The notes under the pieces were generated by a model. That model searched no databases. It saw only the letters and a list, made by a program, of their open reading frames with translations, and was not told the DNA's origin. From contig CM042088.1 of NCBI GenBank assembly GCA_023512835.1, positions 17,536,986 to 17,600,985 of the forward strand: DNA of 64,000 bases, read 5' to 3'. The position numbers and the translations under genes were made by a program. Each line of letters opens with the position of its first letter. Positions within the stretch are counted from its first letter, which is position 1. Below, in pieces: positions 46,405 through 58,749 of the stretch. The stretch is from Taxillus chinensis. Lineage: Eukaryota > Streptophyta > Magnoliopsida > Santalales > Loranthaceae.

Positions 46405-48006
46405 ACAAGTAAGGCACCTTGCAACAAATGCTGCCACATCACGTTTCATCCCAGGCCACCTAAAATGCCCCCGAAGTGCATGGTACATCTTTTTACCCCC
46501 TAGATGCACAACAACTCTAAACTAATGAAACTCCCTCATCACCTCATCTCTGAGAGAAGAAGCCACTACTAGCCGCCCCTGAAAAGACAACTCATGCTCA
46601 GGACCCTTTGTCCAGTCCTCAGATAGCTCACTAGCCTTAATATGGGCACGAAGAACCTCACACTCAATATCACCCAACTGTCCCTCCCGGACTCGCTGGT
46701 ACAACTCAGGCACAATAACAATAGGACTCAGCACTGTCCTACCATCACGAGCAATAGGCTGCAACTACAACATCGCCAACTGCTCCATCAGCTTCCACTC
46801 TCTCACTGCCACCTCAGCTTTCCCTTTCCTGCTCAACGCATCAGCCACGATATTGCCCTTGCTTAGGGTATAGGCAAGAGTAAAGTCGAAGGTCTGCAAA
46901 TACTCCACCCATCTCCTCTGCCTCAAATTCAAGTCCTTCTGAGTAAAAATGTACTGAAGGCTCTTGTGATCTGAGAACACCACAAACTTCTCCCCCAAAA
47001 GGTAATGCTGTCAACTCTTCAAAGCAAAGATGACAGCCGCCAACTCAAGATCATGGGTAGGGTAATTCTGCTTATGTGGTTTCAACTGCCTTGACCCATA
47101 CGCGACCACACTGTGCTCCTGCATAAGCACACACCCCAAACCAATCCTAGATGCATCACAATACACCTCATATGGGACGTCCTCCCTTGGTAACCTTAAC
47201 ACCGGTGCAGTGGTCAAATGGGTTTTGAGAGCCTCAAATGCCTGCTGACACTTGTCAGTCCACTCAAACTTCACTCCCTTCCTAGTTAACACCGTCATAG
47301 GAGCTGCCAAACAGGAAAACCCCTCTACAAAACGACGATAATATCCCGCCAAGCCAAGGAAACTACGAATCTCGAAAATATTGGTTGGCCTCTCCCACAA
47401 TGATACAGCCTCAATCTTAGCTGGGTCTACTCTAACCACCTCAGCTAACACGACATGGCCAAGAAAATGAACCTCCTGCATCCAAAACTCACATTTGCTA
47501 AACTTAGCAAACAATTGCTGGTCCCTCAAGGTTTGCAACACTATTGCCAAATGCTCCACATGCTCCCTCTCCGTCTTGAAATACACCAAAATATCATCTA
47601 TAAACACCACCACAAAACAATCCAAGTATGGAGCAAAGACCTGGTTCATCAAATGCATGAACACTGCGGGTGCATTAGTGAGCCCGAAAGGCATCACCAC
47701 CCACCCATAGTACCCATGCCTGCACCGATAAGTAGTCTTAGGGATGTCCTCCTCCCTAACCCTTAACTGGTGGTATCTCGACCGCAGATCTATCTTAGAT
47801 TACCACTGGGCCCCACTCAATTGGTCAAACAAGTCATCTATCCGAGGCAATGGATACTTGTTCTTCACAATTACCAAGTTCAGCTTCCTGTAGTCGATGC
47901 AAAGATGAAGCGTACCATCTGCCTTCTTTGCAAAGAGCACTGGAGCACCCCAAGGTGAGGTACTCGGCCTGATATACCCCTGGTTCACCAACTCCTCTAT
48001 CTGCCT
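46405..48006 (-). pseudogene. T2 reverse transcriptase and RNase H, broken
   Basis: [18 protein letters not shown] and RIDDLFDQL (47991-47800), then [18 protein letters not shown] and the active site [13 protein letters not shown] (47700-47011), [14 protein letters not shown]. RNase [38 protein letters not shown]. Stops include TGA for Trp at the KSWQHYL motif (near 47011) and TAG for Gln in the LQLQP motif (46762-46764). Then the tether and a decayed HHCC module to about 46405. Confidence 0.87.
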
Positions 48007-48672
48007 CTAAAGCTCCCTCAACTCAGCTGGTCCCATACGATAAGCCACTTGGGAGATTGGACCCGTCCCCGGTACTAACTCAATAGTGAACTCCACACTC
48101 CTCTTAGGTGGTAAACTCCTCAACTCTTCAGGAAAGACATCCTGAAATTGGTCAACAACCGCTGGCCACACCCTTTTTCCCATCTTTCCCTCCTCAGCAA
48201 AAGTTAGGGCTGTCAACCTATGGGTAATGGCACCCCACTGGTCCAACACTGGTCCAGCTCGACTCGCCTCACAATCCCACTCCCCCTGCAGGGTGCAAGA
48301 AACCCCTGCAGGTGACACGAATGACACACGGCGCCGATAACAATCTATCTTGACCTGGAAAGCCATAAGCCAATCCATACCCAAGATCAGGTCAAACGTC
48401 CTCAATGGCATCACATACAAATTGAAGCTAAGCTCCACATCTCCTATGGTTAACACACATTCACGACAAACATGCCGAACCTCAATCATACCTCCCATGG
48501 GAGACTCAACAACTAGGGGTCTCGCTGCCTCAACACATACTAATCCCAAGCCATCAATTACAAGCTCAGCAACAAAAGAACATGATGCACCCGTATCGAA
48601 AAGAACAGAAGTAAGTGTACGAGAGATCAAAAGGGTACTTTTAACCACCGAAGGTCCTGCCCCACCCTCCAC
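48007..48672 (-). pseudogene. T2 aspartic protease and protease-RT linker
   Basis: An open frame of 221 codons with VLFDTGASCSFVAELVIDG (active-site DTG), LILGMDWLMAF (second conserved block), and the linker [16 protein letters not shown] that leads into RT. It would process the polyprotein. The domain itself looks whole; upstream and downstream frames are broken. Confidence 0.88.
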
Positions 48673-50002
48673 CGATGGAGGTGGTAGCTGAGCCTCCTCC
48701 TAGGGTGTCGCATTCAACGCAAACACCGTCCCCTGACCCATGCCACTGGTCGGCTCACCTACTGGATGGTTCCCGCTATGGCTGCCTCCAGCTTTACTCT
48801 GCTGCTGCTCCGGCCTCCCCTGAGGTCGGGTCTAACTGGATCCTGCCTGACTAGCCTGCCACTGATGAGCTGGTCTCTCTGCTGGTGCACGAAAACTGGC
48901 ATCACTCCTCATGCTGGATGTCATGCCTCCTACTCCCTTGTTGTTGCTCCTACAAACTCGCCTCCCTCCTGAAGTGGCCTTGCACCCCACAGCAATGACA
49001 ACCGCTGGGAAGACCCCTTGCTGAACCGCCCTGCCTACTGCCGCCAAAGGTGAACCTCCCTGGGTTCACTGAGGGTTGACCCCTGTTGCGGAAGGAACTG
49101 CTACCTCCCTCCTCGATCTTGGGCCTCTTGGACCCTGAATCACGGTCAGACCCTCCCTATAACTGTCGACCCTGATGGGCCTGCCTCCCATCATCAAGCT
49201 CCCTCTCAGCTATACGAGCTGTCTCAACAACCACAGTATAAGTCCTCAAACGCAGTATCGTTACCCTCTGCCTAAGGACTGGCCTGAGACCCAAGGTGAA
49301 TTTGTGGGCCTTCTGGTCCTCCTTTGCCACAGTCTCGGGAGCAAATCTACTCAAGCTCCGGAACTCCCGCTCATACTCGGGCACTGTCCTCGATCCCTGC
49401 TTCAGGCTGCCGAATTCTTCCCTCTTTTGCCACCTCAACGACTCAGGGAAGAACTCATCATGGAAGAGCTGTAAGAACTCCTCCCATAGCATAAACTGCA
49501 CTGAACGACTTCCTGCTACGCTTTGCCACCACTCCAATGCATTCCCTTCTAACTGCTGAATGGCCTGCCTCACCTTATCCTCCTCCCGAGGTAAGAAAAA
49601 GGAAAACACATGCTCAATCAACCTCAACCAATGCTCAACCACCACGGGATCCACTTCTCCCTTGAACGTTGGAGGTTGTTCCTTTCGGAACCTCATCACC
49701 ACATCATCCTCTGCACGAATCGGTACGCCACCTAGCGAACTCTCACGCTCACGGGGTAACTCTCCCACTGGTGGTGGTGGTGGCGGTGGCACCTGCTATG
49801 CTGCCATCTCACGGCGCACCTCCTCCCGAACCTCTTGCCAGATACCCTCCCTCAGCTCTTGGACTTCCTATCGGATGCCCTCTCGCAGCTGTGCCAACAA
49901 CAACACATGTCCTCCAGCGGGATGCCCCGCACCTAGTCCCTCATGGGTAGATGATTCATCAGCCACTACCCCAAACGCACGCATCGCTCTCCTCAGTGGC
50001 AT
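48673..50002 (-). pseudogene. T2 gag with degraded zinc-knuckle region
   Basis: Start at MPLRRAMRAF (50002), the same position and context as the T3 gag start. A TAG near 49795 replaces Gln before the run of prolines. Gag core 49792-49157: RFRKEQPPTFKG, WLRLIEHVFSF, LEWWQSVAGS, EEFLQLFHDEFFPESLR. After 49157 the frame breaks and only traces of the CCHC knuckle and Arg-rich linker remain up to the protease. Confidence 0.82.
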
Positions 50003-50454
50003 TCTTACTACACGAAGTAAGAAGGACAATCGACAAAATGCTTTTCAAAATCTATCGCGTGTCACTACCTCTACCCCATTTATCAATTCAATTATCACAT
50101 AGCTTTACACACTGTGCACACATTTTAGTTCTCATTAAGTCATATTGCACTAGTAGCATTTTCACAAGCACACAACTCAAGTTATCACAAAATTAGAGTT
50201 GCACAGATTAAATCACGTTCCTCGTATTTTCCTATCACATGCTTTATCTCAGTTCTCCACACAATCACACATAGACAAAAAATGCAACTAGTGCCCTAAT
50301 GCTAATGCATGCAAATCCTACCACAGGACTGGACTACCCCAAGTACAACTTAGAGACTCAAAGAGGACCATGTTGATCAGGCATGTCCCTCCAGGGTCCT
50401 CCAAAAGACTCAAGATAACCAGATCCGCCCACTACCCTAGCCCAACTAGACCAT

Positions 50455-50466
50455 GCTCTGATACCA
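50455..50466 (-). other. T2 primer-binding site, initiator Met tRNA
   Basis: The minus strand reads TGGTATCAGAGC three bases inside the 5' LTR, an exact match to the complement of the initiator tRNA-Met end. Confidence 0.92.
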
Positions 50467-50469
50467 TAT

Positions 50470-51734
50470 TGTCACGCCCCGGATTTCCAACCCGAGGAAA
50501 CCGGTTCGTGACTCCCCTTTACCCACCCGGTGGGCAAGGGGTTGGGATTACTTCCACACAGGACTTTACGCACATCCATAATAAATATTCACAAAAACAA
50601 AATTATATTATTAATTTCAAACCACAATAAATGTTACAACCCAAACGTGCCTTTATTACAATTAAATTTTCCCTTACAATATCTCCCCACTAGGTTACAA
50701 AGGTCCCATAAAAATTAACAACACAAAATAATATTAAACAAGGCAAAGAAGAACTGTCCTTTACCTTGGAGTTCCCTCCTAACGCCTGTAAGTTCCTGAA
50801 AAGTAAACAAAATATAACGGGAGGGGTGAGCAACCACAGCTCAGTAGGGATCATGTCTCCCCAACCCATCCCATGCTCCTAACATCTACATGTTAACGTT
50901 CATGACTGCAGTGTCACGACAATACTATACAGACAGGCCATGATTAACATTTATACACAAACAAGCCACATCAATAGGTACAACCATTGCCACATCAACA
51001 CAGGCTCCATAACCAGCCACAGGCTTCCACAGCCACTGGGCTCCATAACCAGCCACGGGCTTCCACAGCCACCGGGCTCCATAACCAGCCACGGGCTTCC
51101 ACAGCCACCGGGTTCCATAACCAGCCTCGAAGGCTCCAGCCACACAGGCTCCAATCTCAGCCACACAGGCATAAAATTAAACACATAACATACATCACAG
51201 CCACACAGGCATATCATCAAACACATAGTATGCATCACAACCACACAGGCATATAATCAAACATATAGCATGCATCACAGCCACACAGGCATATAATCAA
51301 ACACATAGCATGCATCTCGATCAATAATCATTATATCAAGTATATTTCCCCCGGAAACCTCAAGGTTTCCCCACGTGAACCTACAACAGAACGAAGCCTA
51401 ACAAACAACACAAACATTCCCAACCGCCTCCAAGGCCCACTGCCACGCAACAAACCCCGAGAGTTCCCATACCCCAAACGTAACATCAAAACCAAACAAA
51501 ATATGCCATTGAAGGCCAACATCCATATAGGAGATCACACCTATATGGATTTACATATATATTATACCAACAACGATAATACTCTACAAATCATCCACCA
51601 CAGGGCCTAACCCCGGAATGGGTACTAGAAGACACAGAACCCCTACCTCAAAAGGTTCCTCCTTGCTCTTGCTCCCACGTTAGACGCTATCCACCCACGT
51701 GAATCACCACAGCAGCAAGGAAGCAACGATCAGA

Positions 51735-51788
<54 letters not shown>

Positions 51789-52434
51789 GACGGTTGCGGC
51801 GGCTAGCGAAAAGAAACCCTAAACCTAAAACAAAGAGATCTTCAACTCCTTATATAGACACCTCACTTATCAAAAAAACGTAGTTTTGATAAGTGAAACT
51901 CAACGTTAAAATGACGTAGTTTTGATAAATGAATTCCCACCATCAAAACGACGTAGTTTTTATAAATGAAATCCCACCATCAAAACGAATTAGTTTTGAT
52001 AATGGGAACATGCCACAACCTTCCCGCATCCACACAGGACAAAATACCCACAATTCGAACATGGTCCTTAAGGAAAAGATGATCAGCATAACAAAACGAA
52101 AAAGACGATGCAAAAACATGGCTACACGTGACAAAGGCCATTGTCACGTGCAAGCTCCAAATGCCCTAAGATTTTGCCACAAGACTTAGAATAACTTTTG
52201 GAAGGCTCCCATGCAAAAACACCACTGCCCGTGATAAGCGATTATCACGTGCATTGTCACGTGCACCCCCTAAAGGTTCCCTCTTGGGCTCATCTCTTAC
52301 CTCAAGCTTGCCCATCATCATACAAAGTGTTCAAGCCAATGTGTGTGGGAATAAAACTCCCTAAAACCCAACAATTGCCAACCCAAAAGGCAAAACTGTA
52401 ACTAACTCCATATCCCAAAACACGGGTCATTACA
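50470..52434 (-). repeat. T2 5' LTR
   Basis: 1965 bp, TGTCACGCCCCGG to GGGTCATTACA. Same internal features as the left copy: ACGGGCTTCCACAGCCACCGG units (51010-51130), ~40-bp GCATATAATCAAACACATAG units (51180-51310), (TC)n at 51738-51786, four palindromes near 51870-51995, and G-box sites near 52124-52265. Confidence 0.9.
51738..51786. repeat. (TC)n microsatellite in T2 5' LTR
   Basis: The matching 49-base TC run in the other LTR of T2; similar length in both copies. Confidence 0.95.
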
Positions 52435-52614
52435 TTTGGGGTACTTTAGGGACTTGTAGCAAAGGTTATCCATTTTGGGTTTCCCCGTTCGTGTAAGTGT
52501 ATCCATCGTGTGCAAATTTATGGACCTGTTTAACAAGGTATATGGCATCGGCAGACTGGTATATATAAAAACATGGGATTAGTATATCCAACCCGGACAA
52601 AATGGGGTCCAACA

Positions 52615-52897
52615 TATACTTAATAGAACTTTTGGCTAGCGTGTGCGTAATTGTAAAAGAGTGCTACTGTAAACCAAAGAGAGATATTCTTTCAATAGAT
52701 CCAAGCTTGTGCAAGCAACTTTATCTGCTACTCATTTTTTTGTAACTATCTTTTGATAATAATACAAAATCCTTCAACTATTTGGTTGTCTTCTGCATTA
52801 ATTCATTCTCTTAACCAGATTAGGTGTTGTGCTAAAAGAGTGAGAAAGAGTTTTCAAATAGCCTATTCACCCCCCTCTAGGCTCTCCGGGACCAACA
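52615..52897 (+). repeat. S3: SIRE-like 3' LTR, last part
   Basis: Continues the LTR broken at 29787. It aligns to the final 280 bases of the solo LTR and ends CTCCGGGACCAACA with the family mark CACCCCCCTCTAGGC. The next five bases, GTGAG, are the expected target duplication; the partner is not seen. Confidence 0.85.
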
Positions 52898-53930
52898 GTG
52901 AGTACATGGGAGAGTCTCACATATATCTATTAGCGTTAGATTATCCTAGAATTTTTAATCTTTTGTGATTTGTTCTAATGTGTCCTTTGTACATATTCTG
53001 AAATTTGTATTGTTTGCCTTATTCTTCTTTTATTCTTTCTTCTTTTGGGTGAGGTGTGAGAATTTAATTACGTACTGTGAAATTCTCAATGGCTTACTAT
53101 CCTTATCATTCTCATGAGCTTACTTTGTGTGTCTTCTTTATCTAGGATTCTCGGTTGTTATTTCTTCCCTCATTTTTTGCTATTTTGTTGGGTGGATGTT
53201 TCATTTGTTGCACATTCTTTTAATAAAGTCTTCATTCCCAACAAAAATTATATTATTCTGCTTCCATGCTAGAGTTCAACAATTAAAATCGTATAATTTC
53301 ATTCCCCACCATGACTGTGAATATGGAAGCAATGACTCACAATGTTACGACTTCATATATAATTATGATATTACATTAGGTGCTCATATTCACCCAAACA
53401 ATATTGCATAATGATTATACAATATTAGGAAGTAATGTTTTAAAGATGACCAATGTCACAATCCTAGGAGTAAATAAAAGTTGGATTTCGTGAATTAGTA
53501 AACACAACATCGTTTACAGAGGAGGTCAAGCACGATAACGTTGTGCCTATTGTATGTTAGCACCCTCATGTGTAGCAGTTGGTAAGCATACAGGATGCAT
53601 TGGGTTGGACCAATTTGATCTAGTTTCTTTGTTCCCTTTCACGCTTAAGAGGTTACACATGCATATACCCTAGCCGAGGTGGGGGTGAGTGGCTAGGGAT
53701 GGGGTGCGGTAGGATGGAGGGATTGGGGGGAGCAGGGATGGAGGGGGTGGGAGAGGGTGGTGGGAATGAAATACATATTTTTTTTAAATATTTTTTAAAT
53801 TAAAATTTATTAAAAAATATTTTTATCTTTTAAATTTTTATAATATTTTTTAAAAAGATTTATTAAATACTTATCTGCTTTTAAAATTTAAAACACCTTG
53901 CTCATTTTAAATCAGTTTATTGCAAGCTTA
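52898..53930. other. Unassigned AT-rich DNA
   Basis: No domain-bearing frame. A G-rich run (53690-53770, GGGATGGAGGGGGTGGGAGAGGG) is followed by an A/T-only block (53775-53860). It is outside the copia LTR and before the PIF/Harbinger end, so it may be target DNA, but nothing identifies it. Confidence 0.5.
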
Positions 53931-54060
53931 GAGCGTGTTTGGTATGGAATTGGGTTTTTTGTTTTTAAAAGCTATATTTAAAATTGGTATTAAGAAACTA
54001 TTTTTGAGCTTTCCAGATACATTTTTTTGTTTGGTAAGTGTTTTTGAAATAGGTATTTTT
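53931..54060 (+). repeat. Left terminal region of the PIF/Harbinger element
   Basis: GAGCGTGTTTGGTATGGAAT at 53931, preceded by TTA (53928-53930), and a second GTTTGGTAAGTG at about 54034. The right inverted repeat lies outside the window, so the assignment depends on sequence style and position. Confidence 0.55.
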
Positions 54061-54785
54061 AACGACCGGTCATTACGGTATCCCTTCCAAAGTCATCATT
54101 CAAGGTCGTAAGTCATGAGACGCAAAATCGAAGTCATCCCGTGAGGGTGCCATCGATTTCTAATTCTACACAGGCTCTTCTAGGGTTGGCTTCAAACCCA
54201 CGATCGTTCCAACAGTCGCACGACAACAAGCACCACTGCACATTGTTGGTCTCCTTCACGCAGAAGCAAATGTTGTCCTCTGACTCTCTCCCTGCTGCCG
54301 TTGCCGTTGAGCACTCCTCAAGTCGAAGCAGACCTCGGTTTTGTCCTCTCTCCCTCTTTGCTGCCGTCAAGCATCCCTCAGGTGTCTCCTCTTCCTCTCT
54401 CCGCAGTCAAGCCTCCCTCAAACAGACCCCGAGTGTCCCCTTTGTCCTTACTGCTGTCGGTGAAGATGTAAAGGAGGTTACTGTGTTATCTTTTTTACTT
54501 TGGTTTTCTTAATTGTATTTTGTATAGTTTTTTTCCCGGTCTACGTTCATAGGTTAGCGTGTTCCTTAGTGATATGACACTATAGAATATGTATTCTTTC
54601 CATCAAACTTACTCATCTAGTATAGAATCCACCGCTGGTCTTGGCCGATAGAGGGTGTAAACCTGCTCATCCATTATTAATAACTATGCTCATCAATAGA
54701 ATCTGCTCATTGATTTTATATATAATTTTGATGGTATGACACTATCATATGTAACTGAATTATACCATTATTTTGACAAAAATAT
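54061..54785 (+). other. 5' region of the Harbinger transposase gene
   Basis: A 123-codon frame at 54141-54512 is Ser/Ala/Leu-rich with no recognised domain. The rest is noncoding. It may be leader, or unrelated inserted DNA. Confidence 0.35.
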
Positions 54786-56407
54786 TTGGAAATGTCAGAT
54801 TCTGAAAGTGACTTTAGTTTTGTTGACTCTGATACATATTGGTCTGAGAGCGAAATTTCAAAAGATGATATGAATGAAGATTCATGTGATGAGTCAGACA
54901 ATGGTTCCACTGATGAAATGCATGAGGATGAGTCACTTTCCAACAGTGAGGAGAGTAACAAGTATAATGAGGATGATGAAACTGTAGTGCTTACCGATGA
55001 TTATGAAAGTAGTGATGCTAGTGATGATATACAGAATGTCAATGAAAATTTTATTATAATGTCAGTTGACCATGTGAATAAGTTTTACAATAAAAATCCA
55101 ATGCGTACAAGTAAGTTGTCTTGAGATGCTTACATGAAGGAGTTGATGAATGGACATCTAGGGGTTTGTTATGAAATGTTTCGTATAGATACTGATGTAC
55201 TGCGGCACCTATGCAATGAGTTGAAAAGGCTTAGGTTTCTAAAAGACGATAAAGGCATTGTTTCAGTAGAAGAATCAGTGGCAATGTTTTTATACATCAT
55301 AGGCCACAATACTCGCATGAGAGTGGTTTCTGATCGCTTCCAGCATTCAACTGAAATTGTTCAATGCCGCTTTTGACATGTACTACGAGCAATCCATCAC
55401 TTGGGGATGATTATGATTAAGCCAGATCCAGGGTGCAATGAACTACCTCCATCCTTGCAAACAAATGTCAAATACTACCCATGGTTTAAGGTACACCTCT
55501 TTAAAGTATTATTTTTGGACATGTAAACAATCATGCCTGATGTTAAAGTATATTATATATGTATAAGCTGTTTAAGAATGCTGATACATACATATGTAAT
55601 AGAAATGTGTAGGAGCTATTGATGGCACACATGTTAGTGCCCGTGTTCCAACTGAGAGGGCAAATTCTTGTCGAGGGAGGAAGCATGTAATTACTCAAAA
55701 TGTCATGTGTGCTTGTGATTTTGATATGAAATTTACCTTCGTCTACTCTGGATAGGAGGGTAGTGCTAATGACTCATGAGTTTTTGAGAAGGCCATCACT
55801 AGTGACAAACATAAGTTCCCATGGCCCGCAGAAGGTTATTAATTACATTATGTAATTATATGTTGTCCAATCATTGCATTGATTCCACCATACAAAAATT
55901 TATTGATAAATTTCATATTTTCACATGTAGGATGTTATTATCTTGTCGATAGCGGATATCCAATGGGAGGTATATTCCTACCACCACATAAATCAGTAAG
56001 GTATCATGCTCAAGAATATAGAGGTAGAGCACATCGTCCTAAAAACAAATTGGAATTATTCAATTATAGGCATTCATCATTGCAGATGGTCATTGAAAGA
56101 TCTTTTGGAGTTATAAAAGCATGCTTTTCCTATTCTGACCCACATCCCAAGGTACTCCAATGCTCGCAAACACATGATTGTTACAGCATGTTATGCTATT
56201 CACAATTTCATACGCACATTTGCATGTTCGGATGTGATGTTTACCATGTGGGAAGAGATGGAAGATCTAGCAGGTATTGAGGGCCTCACGCATCAGGGTT
56301 GTGCTCGGGCTATACATGCTCTGAAGCCAGAAGCAGTTGCATCCATGGGAAGACTTCGTGATGAAATGACTGAAATGATGTGGGTAGAGTATTTGAATGG
56401 TATGTAA
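54786..56407 (+). pseudogene. PIF/Harbinger (HARBI1-like) DDE transposase, degenerate
   Basis: N-terminus very acidic (Ser/Asp/Glu-rich, residues 1-95), then the helical region DTDVLRHLCNELKRLRFL, VAMFLYIIGHNTRMR. After an intron (55491-55602, GT..AG, phase 0) comes CVGAIDGTHVSARV with catalytic Asp (55621-55623). After a second intron (about 55835-55930) comes YYLVDSGYP with the second Asp (55948-55950), then IERSFGVIKA with Glu (56095-56097). The catalytic triad is complete in text. Stops at 55122 (TGA), 55374 (TGA), 55753 (TAG) and 55776 (TGA), and an extra T in the TTTT run at 56125-56128, destroy the frame. The C-terminus (MIVTACYAIHNFIR) is in the shifted frame, ending at 56407. It would excise and insert the element. 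Confidence 0.88.
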
Positions 56408-57689
56408 TATTTGTGATGCATATTTGTTAGTAATATTTTGTTAAGACAATGCATGTAAAGGTAAACATATTCGAAGTAGCTTTTTTTAAGGCAATATGTG
56501 CGAATGTAAACATATTTGAAATAAATTCAGGTTTGGGTTGGTGCAGACCTTTTATATTCAAGACACTAGGTAATAAAATTGCTAGAGGTGGATCATTATT
56601 TCAGAAAAAATTATGTTTTCACTGGGATTTTCCTTTCCTCACTTATTGACCTTAGTTTAGTGATCTTCGCAAGAGGGTAGATTTTGTAGTGTGTGCTTGG
56701 GTGGAGATGGATACGTTAAATTTATTTAGAGATGCTATCCCACATGTTGTATATTTCAATCTGAGATCTCTTGAATTTCTTACTTCCCATGCAACCTTCT
56801 TGAGTCATCTTTAGGATTTGTACCTTTTATTTTCTCATATATGAAAATCATCCCATATACTTACACTATTTATCTTTTGATATAGTTTTAAGATTAGAAG
56901 AATTAAATGTTATGAACATGGTCGTCTTATAATCAAGGTGAGATCAATGAACTATTATTGAGAAACATATTTGTTTGCAATGTTTTTCTTACAGGTTATA
57001 TATGTTACTATGTAATTTACAATTGCAACTGCGTCATATTTGTGCAATTATCGTAGTTGTTATTTAATTTATTTTCGTTTATTTTGAAATTGATATTTGA
57101 TTCTTTTGTTTTTGGTTTGTTTTTTAATGAATTTTCTCTCCCTCGCTTTAGCCCACATTGAATTGTTTGTTTGTTTTTAATTTTGTATAATTTTAAAATT
57201 CATTTTGCGTTAACTACTTTCTTTTTAGCATATGTGCTTTCTTTTACTGTTCTTGTTGTTTTGTCTTAGTTGGAAAAACCAGCTTCGGTAATGTCACTTT
57301 TGAGTGTTGCTTTGCTATGAATCTGACATTTTCGTGTGGAAAGATTACTATGTATCTCGTGTTCTTCAAATCCTCTGTTTACCCATGTGTAAATTTGAAG
57401 AGTTTGTAGTTGTGCTTTTTTCTTACAAACAAAAACATTCAAGAGAAATGGGTAGGGTAGTAGAGAAATCTTCAATGCATAATAAGGCACTTACGAGTTT
57501 CTGTTGCAGCTATGACTGGTCTTTTGGCATTTTCGGGTGCGATAATGTTTGAAATTTTATGTTAGCTCTTGTTCTTGTTACTTTTGTTTTGATTGTTTTT
57601 ATTACATATATGATTCCATTTGTTTGTTAGTTTTTTTCAGTTTATACGAAGAAAAAAAATGTTGTGTACTATAATGAAATTGTTTCCCC

Positions 57690-57732
<43 letters not shown>

Positions 57733-58749
57733 TGTGAGTAATACTACATATAATTTCTTTGTTTTATTTCACAATTTGCATGAGCTGTAGGGGCCCTTTT
57801 GTTTTACTGTATGTAGAGAAAACTATGGCATTTACATTAAAATCTTCATAATTGTGGTTGAGTTAATGATTTCACACCCTGTATGTACTTTGCTTCATCA
57901 TTTAAAATTAAGGCATGATGAGTATATATGGGAGTTATGGGTATCTCAACAACATAAGTTATTGTCTTGCCTTGGTTTTGCTTACTTTTGTTATCTTTTC
58001 ATTGTTGTCTCTTCTTCTTTGTCTCACTTGTTGGCAGATTGATCTAAATTTCTGGGAATGGCCCAGACCTTTTAGTAGGCTTTATCCTGATGTTATTAAA
58101 GTTTTGCCTTGTTTATGTGTAAAGGGACAAATAGAATGTTGAAAATAAGGGAAAGGAATTCCTGTCCGTTGTCCATTGGGGGACCCTCTTCGTTGTCTCT
58201 ACTCTGGAGGCTTTTAGATGTTATGTTTGGCTGAGCTCAAGTGCCATAATCTCTCTTTTGTATTTATATTCACTAGATACAATGCTTAAAAAAAAATCTG
58301 TACTAGTGAGATGATTCTAGGTGATAAGTGATTTTAAAGATTAAACAACTTTCTTCAAAGTACATATAGAAGATGTTTATTTGACTGACTTGTAGATTTG
58401 TCTTTTTATTTCTTAATTAATTGGTAAACGGAAAGTTTGGATAAAAGGCCAAAGGTCTCTATATTCCATTGCCCTGTTTGTTTTGTGCTGGAGGCTTTAA
58501 ACTCCAAAACCCAGGTTGGGTTTCTTTGAACTTCTTTGTTGATGAAAGGAAAAGACAAAAAATAAAGATAGGAACCATGAGGCGCAGTTAAGGAGGCACA
58601 CCCTCCTATTGTCTCAGAGAAATCCGACTCTATATTCTTCCACCATGTGTGCTTTGTTAAGTGGCACTCCTCTTTTTCTTTTTTTTTTATTTTCTTTAAT
58701 TACATTTCTAAGGCTGCTTTGTATTTATGAGATGGACAAAGAAATAATA
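56408..58749. other. Noncoding interior of the Harbinger element
   Basis: AT-rich, no domain-bearing frame. Contains a poly-C run (57686-57700) followed by (TC)n (57701-57728). Some GT-rich stretches resemble introns but no gene is supported. Confidence 0.5.
57686..57728. repeat. Poly-C / (TC)n simple repeat
   Basis: Fifteen C followed by about fourteen TC units; compound microsatellite. The exact length is likely uncertain in any assembly. Confidence 0.9.

Larger units (their letters stand above)
33938..52434 (-). mobile_element. T2: Tekay-type chromovirus, complete but decayed, minus strand, hosting T3
   Basis: LTRs at 33938-44920 (split by T3) and 50470-52434. Flanking duplication CTTGG (33933-33937) and TTTGG (52435-52439), one mismatch; the uninterrupted repeat G copy reads CTTGG at this site. 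Order on the minus strand: 5' LTR, tRNA-iMet primer site, gag, protease, RT/RNase H, integrase, chromodomain, polypurine tract, 3' LTR. Many stops. LTR divergence from T3 and internal stops indicate an older insertion than T3. Confidence 0.9.
29788..52614 (-). mobile_element. Repeat G: unclassified LTR-like element hosting nested insertions
   Basis: Starts near TGTTTGGGCCC (29788) and ends GGGGTCCAACA (52614). It is inserted in the S3 LTR, as shown by alignment to the solo LTR. Without its insertions it is about 2.8 kb and has no coding frame. It carries the phrase GAGTCGCCACCAAC near 29840, T-rich low-complexity tracts (30182-30380, 30490-30560) and a GAAGGTCAAGG minisatellite (33015-33600). 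TG/CA ends suggest a solo LTR or noncoding LTR element, but no 5-bp duplication is found at these boundaries, so the left edge is approximate. Confidence 0.6.

Noticed and set aside
53127..53411. A 94-codon frame with hydrophobic segments
   Set aside because: AT-rich DNA yields Phe/Leu/Ile-rich frames; no start context, homology or splice partner is seen.
52898..53930. Possible host gene between the copia LTR and the Harbinger element
   Set aside because: Only short frames without domains or splice logic; no support for a gene.
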